From Bacillota bacterium (GTDB lineage Bacteria; Bacillota; SHA-98; UBA4971): a DNA stretch of 64,000 bases. Below the pieces are notes generated by a model, which was given only the letters and a program-made list of their open reading frames with translations, was not told the origin of the DNA and ran no database searches. This document shows positions 49,226 through 58,953 of this stretch, piece after piece. Location: contig JAAYXB010000011.1 in NCBI GenBank assembly GCA_012516125.1, forward strand, positions 1 to 64,000, in the 5' to 3' direction. Position numbers and translations under genes: made by a program. How positions within the stretch are numbered: position 1 is the first letter of the stretch; every line of letters starts with the position of its first letter.

Positions 49226-49875
49226 CCGCCCCTCACCACGGTACTGAACTTGACCCTGCCCTTCATGATGGCCTCCTCCAGCCCGGCGTCCACCTGGATG
49301 GTGTCGCCGATTATGGTGGACCGGCCGTCCGAGTACCTGACATCGCCGGACGCTGTGAACCTCGACGCCACCGGGTCCCAGGTCGCCTGCCGGGCGGAGA
49401 ACCCTGCCCCGCCCTCGCTCGCGACCTCGATGCCCCCCTCGAACTCGAGTCGCCCCGACGCAAGGTCGGCGGTGAGCACCTGCGCCCGCACGTGCGCCTG
49501 CGTGACCCCATTTACATATCTTGCGCCCTCGACGCCGGTCAACCTTGCGACCTGGCGCTCTTTCGCTATCTCAATCTTCCCGGCCGAAAACTCCCACTCA
49601 GGCTCCCCCGACGGGCCCGGGACCACTATCTTCGTCCTTTCCAGGATCATGCTGGCCCCGGGGAGAGCGTCCCCACCCTCCCCATGCTCCTGCGCCTGCT
49701 CAGACCTCCCGGGCGCGACGCCTCCGGGAACGGTTTCCTGGCCGGCTACTGCAGACGGCGATCCCTCCGGCGCAGCATGCCTGGCACGCAGGTAAACTCC
49801 GGCCGCGCCCCATGCGGCGACAGCCACCGCCACGAGCACCCCCACGAGGGGAAGAGCCGCGCGGCGGCTGGACAT
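49222..49875 (-). CDS. LptC-like LPS export periplasmic protein
   Basis: Single N-terminal TM, then EPEWEFSAGKIEIAKERQVARLTGVEGARYVNG...SGRLEFEGGIEVASEGGAGFSARQATWDP...ASGDVRYSDGRSTIIGD. Confidence 0.75.
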   Translation of the reverse strand: MSSRRAALPLVGVLVAVAVAAWGAAGVYLRARHAAPEGSPSAVAGQETVPGGVAPGRSEQAQEHGEGGDALPGASMILERTKIVVPGPSGEPEWEFSAGKIEIAKERQVARLTGVEGARYVNGVTQAHVRAQVLTADLASGRLEFEGGIEVASEGGAGFSARQATWDPVASRFTASGDVRYSDGRSTIIGDTIQVDAGLEEAIMKGRVKFSTVVRGG

Positions 49876-49964
49876 GCCGCGGCCGTGGCCGGCGTCGCCA
49901 CCGGCCGCGCCGGTCGCACCGGTCGAGCGTTCTCCCTGCCGGGGGTGTGGCGGCCGCCTCACCC

Positions 49965-51131
49965 TCACCACACGGCCACCCTCTTCTTTACCGTCTTCCG
50001 CGGCCAGATCTTCACGTTCTTCTTGATAACGCCACCTTCCTCGACCACACACTCATCGCTCAGCACGACGCCTTCGCCAAGGGACACGCCCTGTTTCAGG
50101 TAGCACTCGCTCCCTACGACACAGTCCTCTAACCTCGCGTCCCTGCCCACATGGGTGTTGTTCCAGATGACGCTCTGAAACACGCTGGCCCCCTCGTCTA
50201 TGACGCAGTTATCGCCGATGACGCTGTAAGGGCCAACGCTCACGCCCCGGCTCACCCTGGCGCCCCGCCCGATGAGCACTGGCGCCGACAGCGTTGCGGC
50301 CGGGTGTATCTCGGCGCCCTCGCCCACCCACACACCCGGCGAGATCTCCCTGCCCGGGATGTCGATGTCCACGGCACCCGAGAGGACGTCCCTGTGGGCG
50401 AGGCGATACTGGGTGAGCGTCCCGATATCGCACCAGTACTCGTCAAGGGCAAGCCCGTAGAAGGGAAGGCCCTCCCGCACGAGACGCGGGAATATGTCTT
50501 TGCCGAAATCGGGCGTACCCTCCGCCGGGATGTAGTCGAAGATCTCCTGCTCGAACACATAGATCATGGTGTTGGCGAGGTTGCTCCGGGCCTCGCCTGG
50601 CTTCGGCTTCTCCTGGAACGCGACTATCCTCCCGTCATCGTCGCATGCCACAACTCCGAACTTCGACGGGTCGGCCACCGGCTTGAGGCCTATCGTCACA
50701 AGGGCCTTCTTCTCGCGATGGAACTCGACGAGCCGCGTCAGGTCGGCGCAGGTAAGCGCGTCGCCCGCGATAAGGAGGAAGGTGCCGTCGTCCTCATCGT
50801 GGCGGCTGTTTCCGTCATGGCCCGCCTCGCTCACAGAGGGCAGGAGCAACCTCCTTGCGGCAAGCACGCCGCCGGCCGTCCCTCGGAGTTCCTCCTCGCG
50901 CGAGTAGCGGAGCGAGACCCCGAACGCGGCCCCATCACCGAAGTAGCCCTCGATGGACTCCGGAAGATACCAGAGGTTCGCGACGACCTCGGTCACGCCG
51001 TGGCGCCTCAGGAGCGCGAGGATGTGCTCCATCGCCGGCCGCGTCACCACGGGCACCATGGGCTTCGGGACGTTCACCGTCAGAGGCTCCAGGCGCGACC
51101 CCACCCCTGCAGCCATCACCATCGCCTTCAT
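49965..51131 (-). CDS. Nucleotidyltransferase with left-handed beta-helix (mannose-1-phosphate guanylyltransferase-like)
   Basis: MKAMVMAAGVGSRLEPLTVNVPKPMVPVVTRPAMEHIL; hexapeptide repeats (ATLSAPVLIGRGARVSRGVSVGPYSVIGDNCVI). Confidence 0.9.
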   Translation of the reverse strand: MKAMVMAAGVGSRLEPLTVNVPKPMVPVVTRPAMEHILALLRRHGVTEVVANLWYLPESIEGYFGDGAAFGVSLRYSREEELRGTAGGVLAARRLLLPSVSEAGHDGNSRHDEDDGTFLLIAGDALTCADLTRLVEFHREKKALVTIGLKPVADPSKFGVVACDDDGRIVAFQEKPKPGEARSNLANTMIYVFEQEIFDYIPAEGTPDFGKDIFPRLVREGLPFYGLALDEYWCDIGTLTQYRLAHRDVLSGAVDIDIPGREISPGVWVGEGAEIHPAATLSAPVLIGRGARVSRGVSVGPYSVIGDNCVIDEGASVFQSVIWNNTHVGRDARLEDCVVGSECYLKQGVSLGEGVVLSDECVVEEGGVIKKNVKIWPRKTVKKRVAVW

Positions 51132-51172
51132 CGCGCTGCGCCACCTCCCGGCAAATCCCTGCGCTCTGCGGT

Positions 51173-52942
51173 CTAGACCACCTGGTCCTCGCCGAACTTC
51201 GCCAAAGCCAGCCTCGCGTAAAGCCCGTTCCGGGCCATGAGTTCGTCGTGGGTGCCCGACTCGACGATCCTTCCCCCGTCGAGCACCAGGATCCTGTCGG
51301 CCATCCGCACCGTTGACAGCCGATGGGCTATTATGAACGTCGTCCTGTTCCGGAACAGGCGGGCGAGTGCCTCCTGCACCTGCACCTCCGACTCGGGGTC
51401 CAGGGACGACGTGGCCTCATCCAGAATGAGGATCTTCGGGTCGCGCAGAAGCGCCCTCGCGATGGCGATCCTCTGGCGCTGCCCGCCGGACAGCATAACA
51501 CCACGCTCCCCTATAAGCGTGTCGTACCCATCGGGGAGGCGCATCACGAACTCGTGCGCGTTGGCGAGCTTCGCAGCCTCCACGATCTCCTTCTCGGTCG
51601 CTCCCGGCTTTCCGTAGGCGATGTTCTCCGCCACGCTCACGCTGAACAGAACGGTCTCCTGCGGCACAAGGCCGATGGCGCGCCGGAGCGACGACAGCTT
51701 CACCCGCCGCAGGTCGTAGCCGTCGATGCGTACGGTCCCGGACGACGGGTCGTAAAACCTCGGGATGAGGTTGATGAGCGTGGTCTTCCCCGCGCCGCTC
51801 GGCCCCACCAACGCCACCACCTCGCCCGGCATGACGGTGAGGTTGACGCCGTTCAGGACAGGCTCGTCAGGACGATAGGCGAAGTAAACGTCCTCGAAGT
51901 CCACCCGGCCGGAGATGGTCGGCGGCAGCCCCACAGCGCCGGGAGCGTCCTCCACCTCGGGTTCCTCGTCGAGCAGACCGAAGATGCGGTCGGCAGCACC
52001 GAGGGCCTGCTGGAACGCGCCGTAGGTGGCCGAGAGGCGCCCCATTGGAGTCGGGGCCGTCCCGACCGCGCCGAGAAACGCCATGAACTCGCCCAGGGTC
52101 AGGCGCCCGTATATGACCTGTCGTCCACCGTACCACAGGACGGCGGCGAGCCCTATCACCGCTAGGAACTCCACCACGGGCCCAATGGCCGCGTTCACCC
52201 GCGCGCCCTTCAGCGAGGCGGCGAAATTGCCCTCGTTCTCGCGGCGAAACCGCTCCATCTCGTGGGCTTCCATGGTAAAGGCCTTGACTATCCTGATCCC
52301 GGCCAGCGTCTCCTGGAGCACCGACGTGACGTCCGCGATGGTGCTCTGGATGAGCCCGGTTATCCTGCGGAGCCTCTTGCCGGCCCTCCCCACCACCGCC
52401 GCAACGAGCGGCATGATGGCGCCTGTCACGAGGGACAGCCTCCAGTCCAGGTAGAACATGAAACCTGCAATGCCCGCAAGCATGACGACCTGGGACAGAA
52501 GCTCGGCTATGCCCGAGGACACGCTCGCCTGGACGATGGCCACATCGTTCGTGACGCGGGATATCATCTCCCCTCGGCGCCTGCTCTCGTGAAAACCCAG
52601 CGACATACGCTGGAGGTGGCCGTATATCTTCTCCCGCAGGTCGGCGACGACCCTGTGGCCCACAAATGCCATGAGGTAAACCTGGCCGTACGATACGATT
52701 CCCCTGATAAGGAACAGCACCAGGATGCCGACGACAACGAGGTTGAGCATGGCGGCGCGCCCAGCCGCGTCGGGCCCCGAGAGGACCCTGTCTATGAGTT
52801 CCTTGACCACCCAGTATATGACAAGGTTCGAAAGGCCTGCAAGGACCGTACAGACGAGGCCGCCCGCGAAGATGTGGGCGTAAGGCAGCATCACCCTGAT
52901 GAGCCTTTTGAGGGGACCCTTGCCCTTGCCGCCCTGCTTCAA
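51173..52942 (-). CDS. ABC exporter, MsbA-like (fused permease-ATPase)
   Basis: Six-TM domain, GPSGAGKTTLINLIPRFYDPSSG, LSGGQRQRIAIARALLRDPKILILDEATSSLD; embedded in lpx cluster. Confidence 0.9.
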   Translation of the reverse strand: MKQGGKGKGPLKRLIRVMLPYAHIFAGGLVCTVLAGLSNLVIYWVVKELIDRVLSGPDAAGRAAMLNLVVVGILVLFLIRGIVSYGQVYLMAFVGHRVVADLREKIYGHLQRMSLGFHESRRRGEMISRVTNDVAIVQASVSSGIAELLSQVVMLAGIAGFMFYLDWRLSLVTGAIMPLVAAVVGRAGKRLRRITGLIQSTIADVTSVLQETLAGIRIVKAFTMEAHEMERFRRENEGNFAASLKGARVNAAIGPVVEFLAVIGLAAVLWYGGRQVIYGRLTLGEFMAFLGAVGTAPTPMGRLSATYGAFQQALGAADRIFGLLDEEPEVEDAPGAVGLPPTISGRVDFEDVYFAYRPDEPVLNGVNLTVMPGEVVALVGPSGAGKTTLINLIPRFYDPSSGTVRIDGYDLRRVKLSSLRRAIGLVPQETVLFSVSVAENIAYGKPGATEKEIVEAAKLANAHEFVMRLPDGYDTLIGERGVMLSGGQRQRIAIARALLRDPKILILDEATSSLDPESEVQVQEALARLFRNRTTFIIAHRLSTVRMADRILVLDGGRIVESGTHDELMARNGLYARLALAKFGEDQVV

Positions 52943-54444
52943 CGGCGCCTACCCCCAGTCGAAATCAACGTCTCAAGGATTACAGCAGCCACCCGGTCGG
53001 ATGCCCCAGGCTGGCCCATGGCCTGCCTCAACTCCAGAGCAATTCTACCGCGCGCCTTTACGTCCTGCAATAGCTCCAGCACCTTGATGGCCACGTCGTG
53101 GGCGCCGATGATGCCCCGTACCTCAGGGGTGATCATTCGTCTCTGGCGCTTGTTGGGAATTGCAGTAAACTCGATACGCTCGAGGGCCCTCTGAACGCCG
53201 ATACGCTTCAGATGGCGACCTATGACGGGAATGCCCCCGAGAAGCCCCGGAAGGCCGGGAAGCGGGACCTCCTCCGGCATGTTCATCGGTACAGCCACCA
53301 CCGTGGGTACCCCTAGAAACGCAAGCTCGGCCGTGACGGTGCCCGGCATGGCCACGGCTACGTCGGACGCCGCCATGGCGTCGTAGCGGCCCCGGTCCAC
53401 CAGCCTCACGGCTACTCCCTCGTCTGTCTCGATTACGTACGCAGGTTCCTGCACATTTCCATTTCCAGGGCTTGACGCGAATGACCCGGCAACATGGACC
53501 AGCCTGCCGCCAGCGCCCTCCAGCCTCCGGGCCGTGTGCAGGCCCTGCCGGGCACTTCGCCGCTGCCCTGCCTGGCTCGCCTGCCTCGCGCCCGCTTGCC
53601 CTGCCGCCGCGGCATCCGCCGTGCTTATGGCGCCTGTGATGTCGGTCGGGAGACTTGCCGCGGCGGCCGAAAGCGCCGCGCCGACTATGCTGGTGCTGAC
53701 GTAGGGCGAGAGCACGGCAACGAACGCGGCGTCGTCCCTGAACCTCTTCACGATCTCCGCGACCCTTAGGAAAAACGGCATGGCGTAAGATATCTGCTGC
53801 CTGCGGCTCCCCGGCATCAGGCACACAAGCGGAGCATTGGCCCCAACTCCCAGAGCCGCCCTTGCGGCATCCTTGTCGAGCTCGGCCTTTACCCCATCTA
53901 TCATGAGGTTTCCCACGATGGTGACCTTCTCGGCAGGCACGCCTTTTTTCCGGAGCTTGGCCTCGACACGCGCGTCTTCAACCATGAAGCGGGCGAAGCT
54001 TCCGATGAATCCCGCGGTGCGATCGCTGTAAAGGACCGCGGGGTAGCCCAGCCTCCTCGCGAGGAGCGCGGAGTGCATGGGGTCGCCGCCCAGGTGCACC
54101 ACGATGCCGGGACCACCTGAAAGCGGCCGGAGCCCTTTCGGAACCACACCAAAAAGCGCATACTTAACGTACTCGGACGGCGCCACCACCGCGTCCACGC
54201 CTGGGATGGCCCCGGCCACCTCGGCCTCGCGCCCGCTCGCGAAGGGACACGGGGGCACGACCACCACCACAGCAAGCCCGTCGAACGCAGGGGCGACCCT
54301 GGCCTCCAGGGCGCGCAGCCTTTCCACAACCGGCCTTGCCCAGCCCGAAATCTCTCCGGGGCTGTTGGCCACGACGACTACCGCTGCGCGCCGCCCCGCC
54401 GTGCGCCAGGATGCGCCCGTGCCGCCATCGCCGCCCGCGCTCAT
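52939..54444 (-). CDS. LpxB-like/uncharacterised glycosyltransferase-fold protein (paralogue 2)
   Basis: VVVVANSPGEISGWARPVVERLRAL; VHLGGDPMHSALLARRLGYPAVLYSD; VCLMPGSRRQQISYAMPFFLRVAEIV; VAVAMPGTVTAELAFLGVPTVVAVPMN; low-complexity insert mid-protein. Confidence 0.75.
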   Translation of the reverse strand: MSAGGDGGTGASWRTAGRRAAVVVVANSPGEISGWARPVVERLRALEARVAPAFDGLAVVVVVPPCPFASGREAEVAGAIPGVDAVVAPSEYVKYALFGVVPKGLRPLSGGPGIVVHLGGDPMHSALLARRLGYPAVLYSDRTAGFIGSFARFMVEDARVEAKLRKKGVPAEKVTIVGNLMIDGVKAELDKDAARAALGVGANAPLVCLMPGSRRQQISYAMPFFLRVAEIVKRFRDDAAFVAVLSPYVSTSIVGAALSAAAASLPTDITGAISTADAAAAGQAGARQASQAGQRRSARQGLHTARRLEGAGGRLVHVAGSFASSPGNGNVQEPAYVIETDEGVAVRLVDRGRYDAMAASDVAVAMPGTVTAELAFLGVPTVVAVPMNMPEEVPLPGLPGLLGGIPVIGRHLKRIGVQRALERIEFTAIPNKRQRRMITPEVRGIIGAHDVAIKVLELLQDVKARGRIALELRQAMGQPGASDRVAAVILETLISTGGRRR

Positions 54445-55583
54445 GCATCCGCCACCTCGATCACCAGCCTTGCGGCCCGCTCCAGCGCCCCGGGGGACCC
54501 CAGGGCCGCGCGAGCCCTCGCGAGCTCCTCGATCATCACGCCGGCACACGCTGGGTCATCGAGGAGCCTCAGCGTCTCGCGGGCGATGGCCTCGCCGCTC
54601 GCTTCGTCCTGGAGAAGCTCCGGAACAATGCGCTTTCCCGCGAGGATATTCGGCCACGAGATGTAAGGTATCTTCACGAGAAGCTTCCCCAGCGCCCATG
54701 TGGACCTCGAGACCCTGTACACCACGACCATGGGCGTCCCGACTATGGTCGCCTCGAGCGTGGCCGTGCCCGACGCCACCACGAGCGCGTCCGCAGCAGC
54801 CATACACCGGTGCGCCTGCCCCCGCACCAACCGGACCTGAAGCCCCGAAGCCGCGACTGGCTCGCGAACCGCGTCCTCCGGCACGGTCTCAGCAAGCGGC
54901 AGCACAAAGCCGACCCCGGGCCTGGCCTTCGCGATCCTCGCCGCGCCGTCAAGCATGGGCGGGAGGAGAAGCCTTATCTCCTGGGCACGGCTTCCGGGCA
55001 GGAGGCCCACGACCGTTTCGAGGTCCGGTCCACCAAATCCCAGCTCAGCCCTGGCGGCCCGCCGGTCCGCCGCGGCAGCCGGGCTCACGAGGTCCAGCAG
55101 CGGGTGGCCGATGAACTCCACATCCGCCCCCGCCTCGCGGTACACCTCAGCCTCCAGCGAAAACACCGACGCGACCTTCGTGACGGTCCTGGCGACGCGC
55201 CTTGCGCGGCCCCGCCGCCATGCCCACGCCGTGGGAGCGAAAAGGTACACCGACTTTATGCCCAGATTCGCCGCTGCTCCGGCAAGCCTCATGTTGAACT
55301 CCGGGAAGTCAATGAGCACAAGGCACGACGGCTTCTCCGAGCCGAGCGCGCGCTTCACCCCCGCAAGCACCCCTCGCAGGGCGGCCGCGCTTCGCACCGC
55401 CTCGGCGAGACCCACGGCCGAAAGGCCGGTAGGGTTGAAAAGCAGGCGCACACCGGCTGCCTGCATCAACGTCCCACCCAGCCCGAGAAGGTCAACGTCA
55501 GGGCGCAAGACTTTCAGCTTCTCGGCCAGGCGGGCGCCGTACACGTCGCCGGACGCCTCCCCGGCCACCATCATCACTTTCAA
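54441..55583 (-). CDS. lpxB: Lipid-A-disaccharide synthase
   Basis: MKVMMVAGEASGDVYGARL; SVYLFAPTAWAWRRGRARRVARTVTKVASVFSLEAEVYREAGADVEFIGHPLLD; GLLPGSRAQEIRLLLP; VASGTATLEATIVGTPMVVVYR. Confidence 0.95.
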   Translation of the reverse strand: MKVMMVAGEASGDVYGARLAEKLKVLRPDVDLLGLGGTLMQAAGVRLLFNPTGLSAVGLAEAVRSAAALRGVLAGVKRALGSEKPSCLVLIDFPEFNMRLAGAAANLGIKSVYLFAPTAWAWRRGRARRVARTVTKVASVFSLEAEVYREAGADVEFIGHPLLDLVSPAAAADRRAARAELGFGGPDLETVVGLLPGSRAQEIRLLLPPMLDGAARIAKARPGVGFVLPLAETVPEDAVREPVAASGLQVRLVRGQAHRCMAAADALVVASGTATLEATIVGTPMVVVYRVSRSTWALGKLLVKIPYISWPNILAGKRIVPELLQDEASGEAIARETLRLLDDPACAGVMIEELARARAALGSPGALERAARLVIEVADA

Positions 55584-56416
55584 ACGTCCCCGCCTCTTGT
55601 CCGCGACACCCCGACAACGGCGATCCCCGCTTCATCCGCCAGGGCAATGGTGTCGCGCTTCCTCACTATTATGGTCTTGCCCGCCTCACACGCGAGCACC
55701 CTTGCCTTTGCTTTCCGCATGGCCTCGATCGTGCCGGATCCCACTGCCGGCACATCGAACCTTTCGTCCTGGTCGGGCCAGGACATCTTCACCACGACGC
55801 ACCCGGGAGCAAGCTGCCCGGCGCGCCGTATCATACCGTCCGTACCTTCGGCAGCCTCCACCGCGACCACGGCGCGGTCCCTCACCGCGACGGCCTGTCC
55901 GATCCCGGCCTCGGTCACACGCTTTGCGATCTCCGTCCCGAACCCGATATCTTCCCACTCCGACAGGGACGGGGCGCGGCACCCGAGGACCCCCTCTTGC
56001 GGGACGGCATCGCCCAGGTAGCGTAGCTGGCTCACAAGGGTGATCCCCGCCTCCTCGAGCTTCTCAGCAAAACCGAGGAGGACCTGGACGTCGGTGCGGT
56101 CGCGCCTGCCGCGGGCGACCCTCTCAACTGTCCCGGCCAGCCGGCGGCGCCGAAACCCGTCCGCCCGCCAGACCTTGCCGATCATGACAGCCTCGGTCAC
56201 ACCTTCTTTCATGAGAATAGGCATGATGGAAAGCGCGTCCGCGAGGTCGACACGGTAGACCCTGGCGGCGATGGCTTTCACCGCTGGGTCGAGCCGGTCG
56301 GTGAGGGATATCGCGATGACTTCCATGCCCAGTGCGGAAGCGTTCTCGGCGACGCAGGACGCAAGCTCCCCCTCGCCCGCGATGAGCCCAAGCCTGGACG
56401 ACGCCGCGGCGGTCAT
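55580..56416 (-). CDS. lpxI: UDP-2,3-diacylglucosamine diphosphatase LpxI (DUF1009)
   Basis: LGLIAGEGELASCVAENASALGMEVIAISL...GKTIIVRKRDTIALADEAGIAVVGV; between lpxA and lpxB. Confidence 0.92.
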   Translation of the reverse strand: MTAAASSRLGLIAGEGELASCVAENASALGMEVIAISLTDRLDPAVKAIAARVYRVDLADALSIMPILMKEGVTEAVMIGKVWRADGFRRRRLAGTVERVARGRRDRTDVQVLLGFAEKLEEAGITLVSQLRYLGDAVPQEGVLGCRAPSLSEWEDIGFGTEIAKRVTEAGIGQAVAVRDRAVVAVEAAEGTDGMIRRAGQLAPGCVVVKMSWPDQDERFDVPAVGSGTIEAMRKAKARVLACEAGKTIIVRKRDTIALADEAGIAVVGVSRTRGGDV

Positions 56417-56432
56417 GGGTCCTGCCAGCCTC

Positions 56433-57272
56433 TCAGTCCTGCGGGGCGCGGGGCTCGCGGGGGTGGCCTGCGATGATGCCCCTCGCGGATGTCTTCAGGA
56501 ACTGCACGAGGTAGTCGATCTCCTCGCTCCCGGAAAGCTCCTGCTCGATCCTGCCGATCGCTTGCGACAGGTTGAGGCCGGACTCATAGAGGATCTTGTA
56601 CGCGCGTCTTACCGCATCGCGCACTTCGGGGAGCGTGCCGTTCCTTCGCATGCCGACGATGTTCACACCGATCACGCGGGCGGGGTTTCCGTCCACCAGC
56701 ATATATGGAGGCACGTCTTTCGTTACCTTCGCCATGCCGCCGATCATGGCCATCTTGCCGATCTTCACGAACTGATGCACCCCGGCCATGCCCCCGACGA
56801 TGGCGTAATCCTCCAGGGTGCAGTGGCCCGCGAGCGCGGCGCCGCCTGTGATGATGGTGTGGCTTCCCACGCGGCAATCGTGGGCGATATGGCCGTACGA
56901 CATCACCATGTTGTTGTCGCCGATTCGCGTCTCCCCGTGGCCTGCGACCGTGCCGCGGCTTACGGTGACGAACTCGCGGAAGACGTTGTTGTCGCCGATG
57001 ACGAGCGTCGTCCTCTCGCCGTTATGCTTGAAGTCCTGCGGCTCTACCCCGATCCTGGCCCCTGACGAGAAAGTGCAGTTCCTGCCGATGGTCGTCGGAC
57101 CCTCTATCACCACGTGGCTTGCGAGCTTGCACCCGTCACCTATCGTAACGTCCTCTCCGATCACGCAGTACGGCCCTATCACGACGTCCTGGCCGATTCT
57201 CGCCGTCGGGTGGATGATGGCGGTCTCATGGATTCTCCTGATCCGAAAACCCGGTGTTTGAGCGGTTCTCAT
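56433..57272 (-). CDS. lpxA: Acyl-ACP--UDP-N-acetylglucosamine O-acyltransferase
   Basis: IHETAIIHPTARIGQDVVIGPYCVIGEDVTIGDGCKL; hexapeptide repeats; NVFREFVTVSRGTVAGHGETRIGDNNMVMSYGHIAHDCRVG. Confidence 0.95.
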   Translation of the reverse strand: MRTAQTPGFRIRRIHETAIIHPTARIGQDVVIGPYCVIGEDVTIGDGCKLASHVVIEGPTTIGRNCTFSSGARIGVEPQDFKHNGERTTLVIGDNNVFREFVTVSRGTVAGHGETRIGDNNMVMSYGHIAHDCRVGSHTIITGGAALAGHCTLEDYAIVGGMAGVHQFVKIGKMAMIGGMAKVTKDVPPYMLVDGNPARVIGVNIVGMRRNGTLPEVRDAVRRAYKILYESGLNLSQAIGRIEQELSGSEEIDYLVQFLKTSARGIIAGHPREPRAPQD

Positions 57273-57346
57273 GAGGATGCCCCCTCGAACTCGAAGCCTT
57301 GCTTCCGGCCGGCTGCGACTTCCTCTTACGGAAGCGCCTCATCGCC

Positions 57347-57874
57347 TCACTCGCCTGTCTTGCCAGCCTCGCCTGTCTTGCCAGCCTCGCTTGTCTTGCC
57401 AGCCTCGCTTGCCGGTGAGCCGTTGCCGTTCTCCTTTCCGCCCCGGGCAGCGTCCACCAGAGCAAAGGTCATCTCTGCGTCTGCCACGAGCTTGCCGTCC
57501 ACAAAGGCCGAGCAGGCAGCCCTGCCGAAATCGCCCCTCACCCTGACAAGCTCGGTCTCCAGCCGCAACTGGTCTCCAGGCACAACGGGCCGCCGGAACC
57601 TGGCCCTGTCCACCCCCACAAGATAGGGAACCTTGTCCCGGGTGCTTCCAAGGCCGACCGCTGCGAACGCCGCCACCTGCGCCATGGCCTCCAAGATGAG
57701 CACCCCCGGCATCACAGGGTTCCCGGGAAAGTGGCCCTGGAAGAACTGCTCGTTGATGGTGACGTTCTTGATGCCCACCGCGCGCTTGCCGCGCTCTAGA
57801 TCGGTGATGCGGTCGACCAATAGAAACGGGTATCTGTGGCGCAAAACCTCCTGGATTCCGGCTGAGTCGATCAT
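57347..57874 (-). CDS. fabZ: 3-hydroxyacyl-ACP dehydratase FabZ with repeat-encoded C-terminus
   Basis: EVLRHRYPFLLVDRITDLERGKRAVGIKNVTINEQFFQGHFPGNPVMPGVLILEAMAQVAA; C-terminus EAGKTSEAGKTGEAGKTGE. Confidence 0.95.
   Translation of the reverse strand: MIDSAGIQEVLRHRYPFLLVDRITDLERGKRAVGIKNVTINEQFFQGHFPGNPVMPGVLILEAMAQVAAFAAVGLGSTRDKVPYLVGVDRARFRRPVVPGDQLRLETELVRVRGDFGRAACSAFVDGKLVADAEMTFALVDAARGGKENGNGSPASEAGKTSEAGKTGEAGKTGE
57350..57415. repeat. 18-bp minisatellite in 3' end of fabZ
   Basis: About 3.5 copies of CCTCGCYTGTCTTGCCAG. Confidence 0.85.
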
Positions 57875-58947
57875 GATCGGCTATACGCCCCTCCTGTCCC
57901 TTGCGTCCCGCGACGCATCCCGCGCCGGGCCATCCGGGCGATGGCCCTGGCAAGCTCATGGTTCAGCGCGTGCCCCGAGCCGATCCCGATGAAATGGCCC
58001 GAGACCCTGCCGAGAAGCGCGATGTCGCCCAAAAAGTCAAGGGCCTTGTGCCGCGCGGCCTCGTCCGTAAACCTCGCGGGGCCCACGTACCCGTTCTCGC
58101 CAACTATGACGGCCTCATCCGGGGTGGCACCAAGCGCGAGGCCCTTCTCGCGCAGCGTCGCAAGCTCCCACTCGAACCCAACGGTGCGGGCGGGCGCGAT
58201 GTCCCGCTTGAACACCTCGGGAGTGATCTCGAAGTCCACATGCTCCGACCGCATCCCGGGCCTTGCGGCTACGAATGTGAAGCCCACTCGAAGCCCTTCT
58301 CCCTCGCTCGGAAGGGCGATGGCGCACGCCTTATCCCGGACCACCCACGCCGCGGTCCGGACCCGCAGCACCCTGCGCTCGCGCTCAAGTTCGGCGATGC
58401 CCGCCTCTTCGACAAGGTCCACGAAGATGCGCGAGCTTCCGTCACCGAGCGGGATCTCCTCCCCGTCCACTTCTATGAGGGCGTTATCGACTCCCCCCCA
58501 GAGGACGGCGGCGAGAAGGTGCTCGACCGTGAGCACAGCGACGCCGTCTCGCACAAGCCCGGTTGCGCGATGCGACATCCCGGCGAACTCCACGCTTGCT
58601 GGGATGGTTACAGGTCGCGGGAGGTCGCACCGAACGAACACGATGCCAGTCCCGCTCGGCGCAGGACGGATGGTAACCCGCGACGGCCTGCCCGTATGAA
58701 GGCCCCGCCCATCGTACGAGACGGGCCTCGCCACCGTGGTCTCGCGCTCAAGCGGCCGCGCCGCCAAACCCCGCCACCTCTTCCGCCACCTCTTCTCGGC
58801 AGTTAAGACGATAGTTCTACATCGGCGCCGGATTCCCTGCCTGCCGCGCGGCGCGGCGCACCGTGACCGCCTCCCGAAGACTGGCGCCTGCTCGCGGCCT
58901 TCGGAGAACTGTCGCCTGCCCGCCTCCCTCCTCCGGAGCACGCTCAC
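57871..58947 (-). CDS. lpxC: UDP-3-O-acyl-N-acetylglucosamine deacetylase
   Basis: RPVSYDGRGLHTGRPSRVTIRPAPSGTGIVFVRCDL; VEHLLAAVLWGGVDNALIEVDGEEIPLGDGSS; HKALDFLGDIALLGRVSGHFIGIGSGHALNHELA. True start likely near 58734. Confidence 0.94.
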   Translation of the reverse strand: MSVLRRREAGRRQFSEGREQAPVFGRRSRCAAPRGRQGIRRRCRTIVLTAEKRWRKRWRGLAARPLERETTVARPVSYDGRGLHTGRPSRVTIRPAPSGTGIVFVRCDLPRPVTIPASVEFAGMSHRATGLVRDGVAVLTVEHLLAAVLWGGVDNALIEVDGEEIPLGDGSSRIFVDLVEEAGIAELERERRVLRVRTAAWVVRDKACAIALPSEGEGLRVGFTFVAARPGMRSEHVDFEITPEVFKRDIAPARTVGFEWELATLREKGLALGATPDEAVIVGENGYVGPARFTDEAARHKALDFLGDIALLGRVSGHFIGIGSGHALNHELARAIARMARRGMRRGTQGTGGAYSRS

Positions 58948-58953
58948 AGCCTT

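Noticed and set aside
47648-49795. 715-aa plus-strand ORF opposite lptA/LpxB-like/lptC
   Set aside because: Antisense to three confidently assigned genes; low-complexity P/R/H-rich translation.
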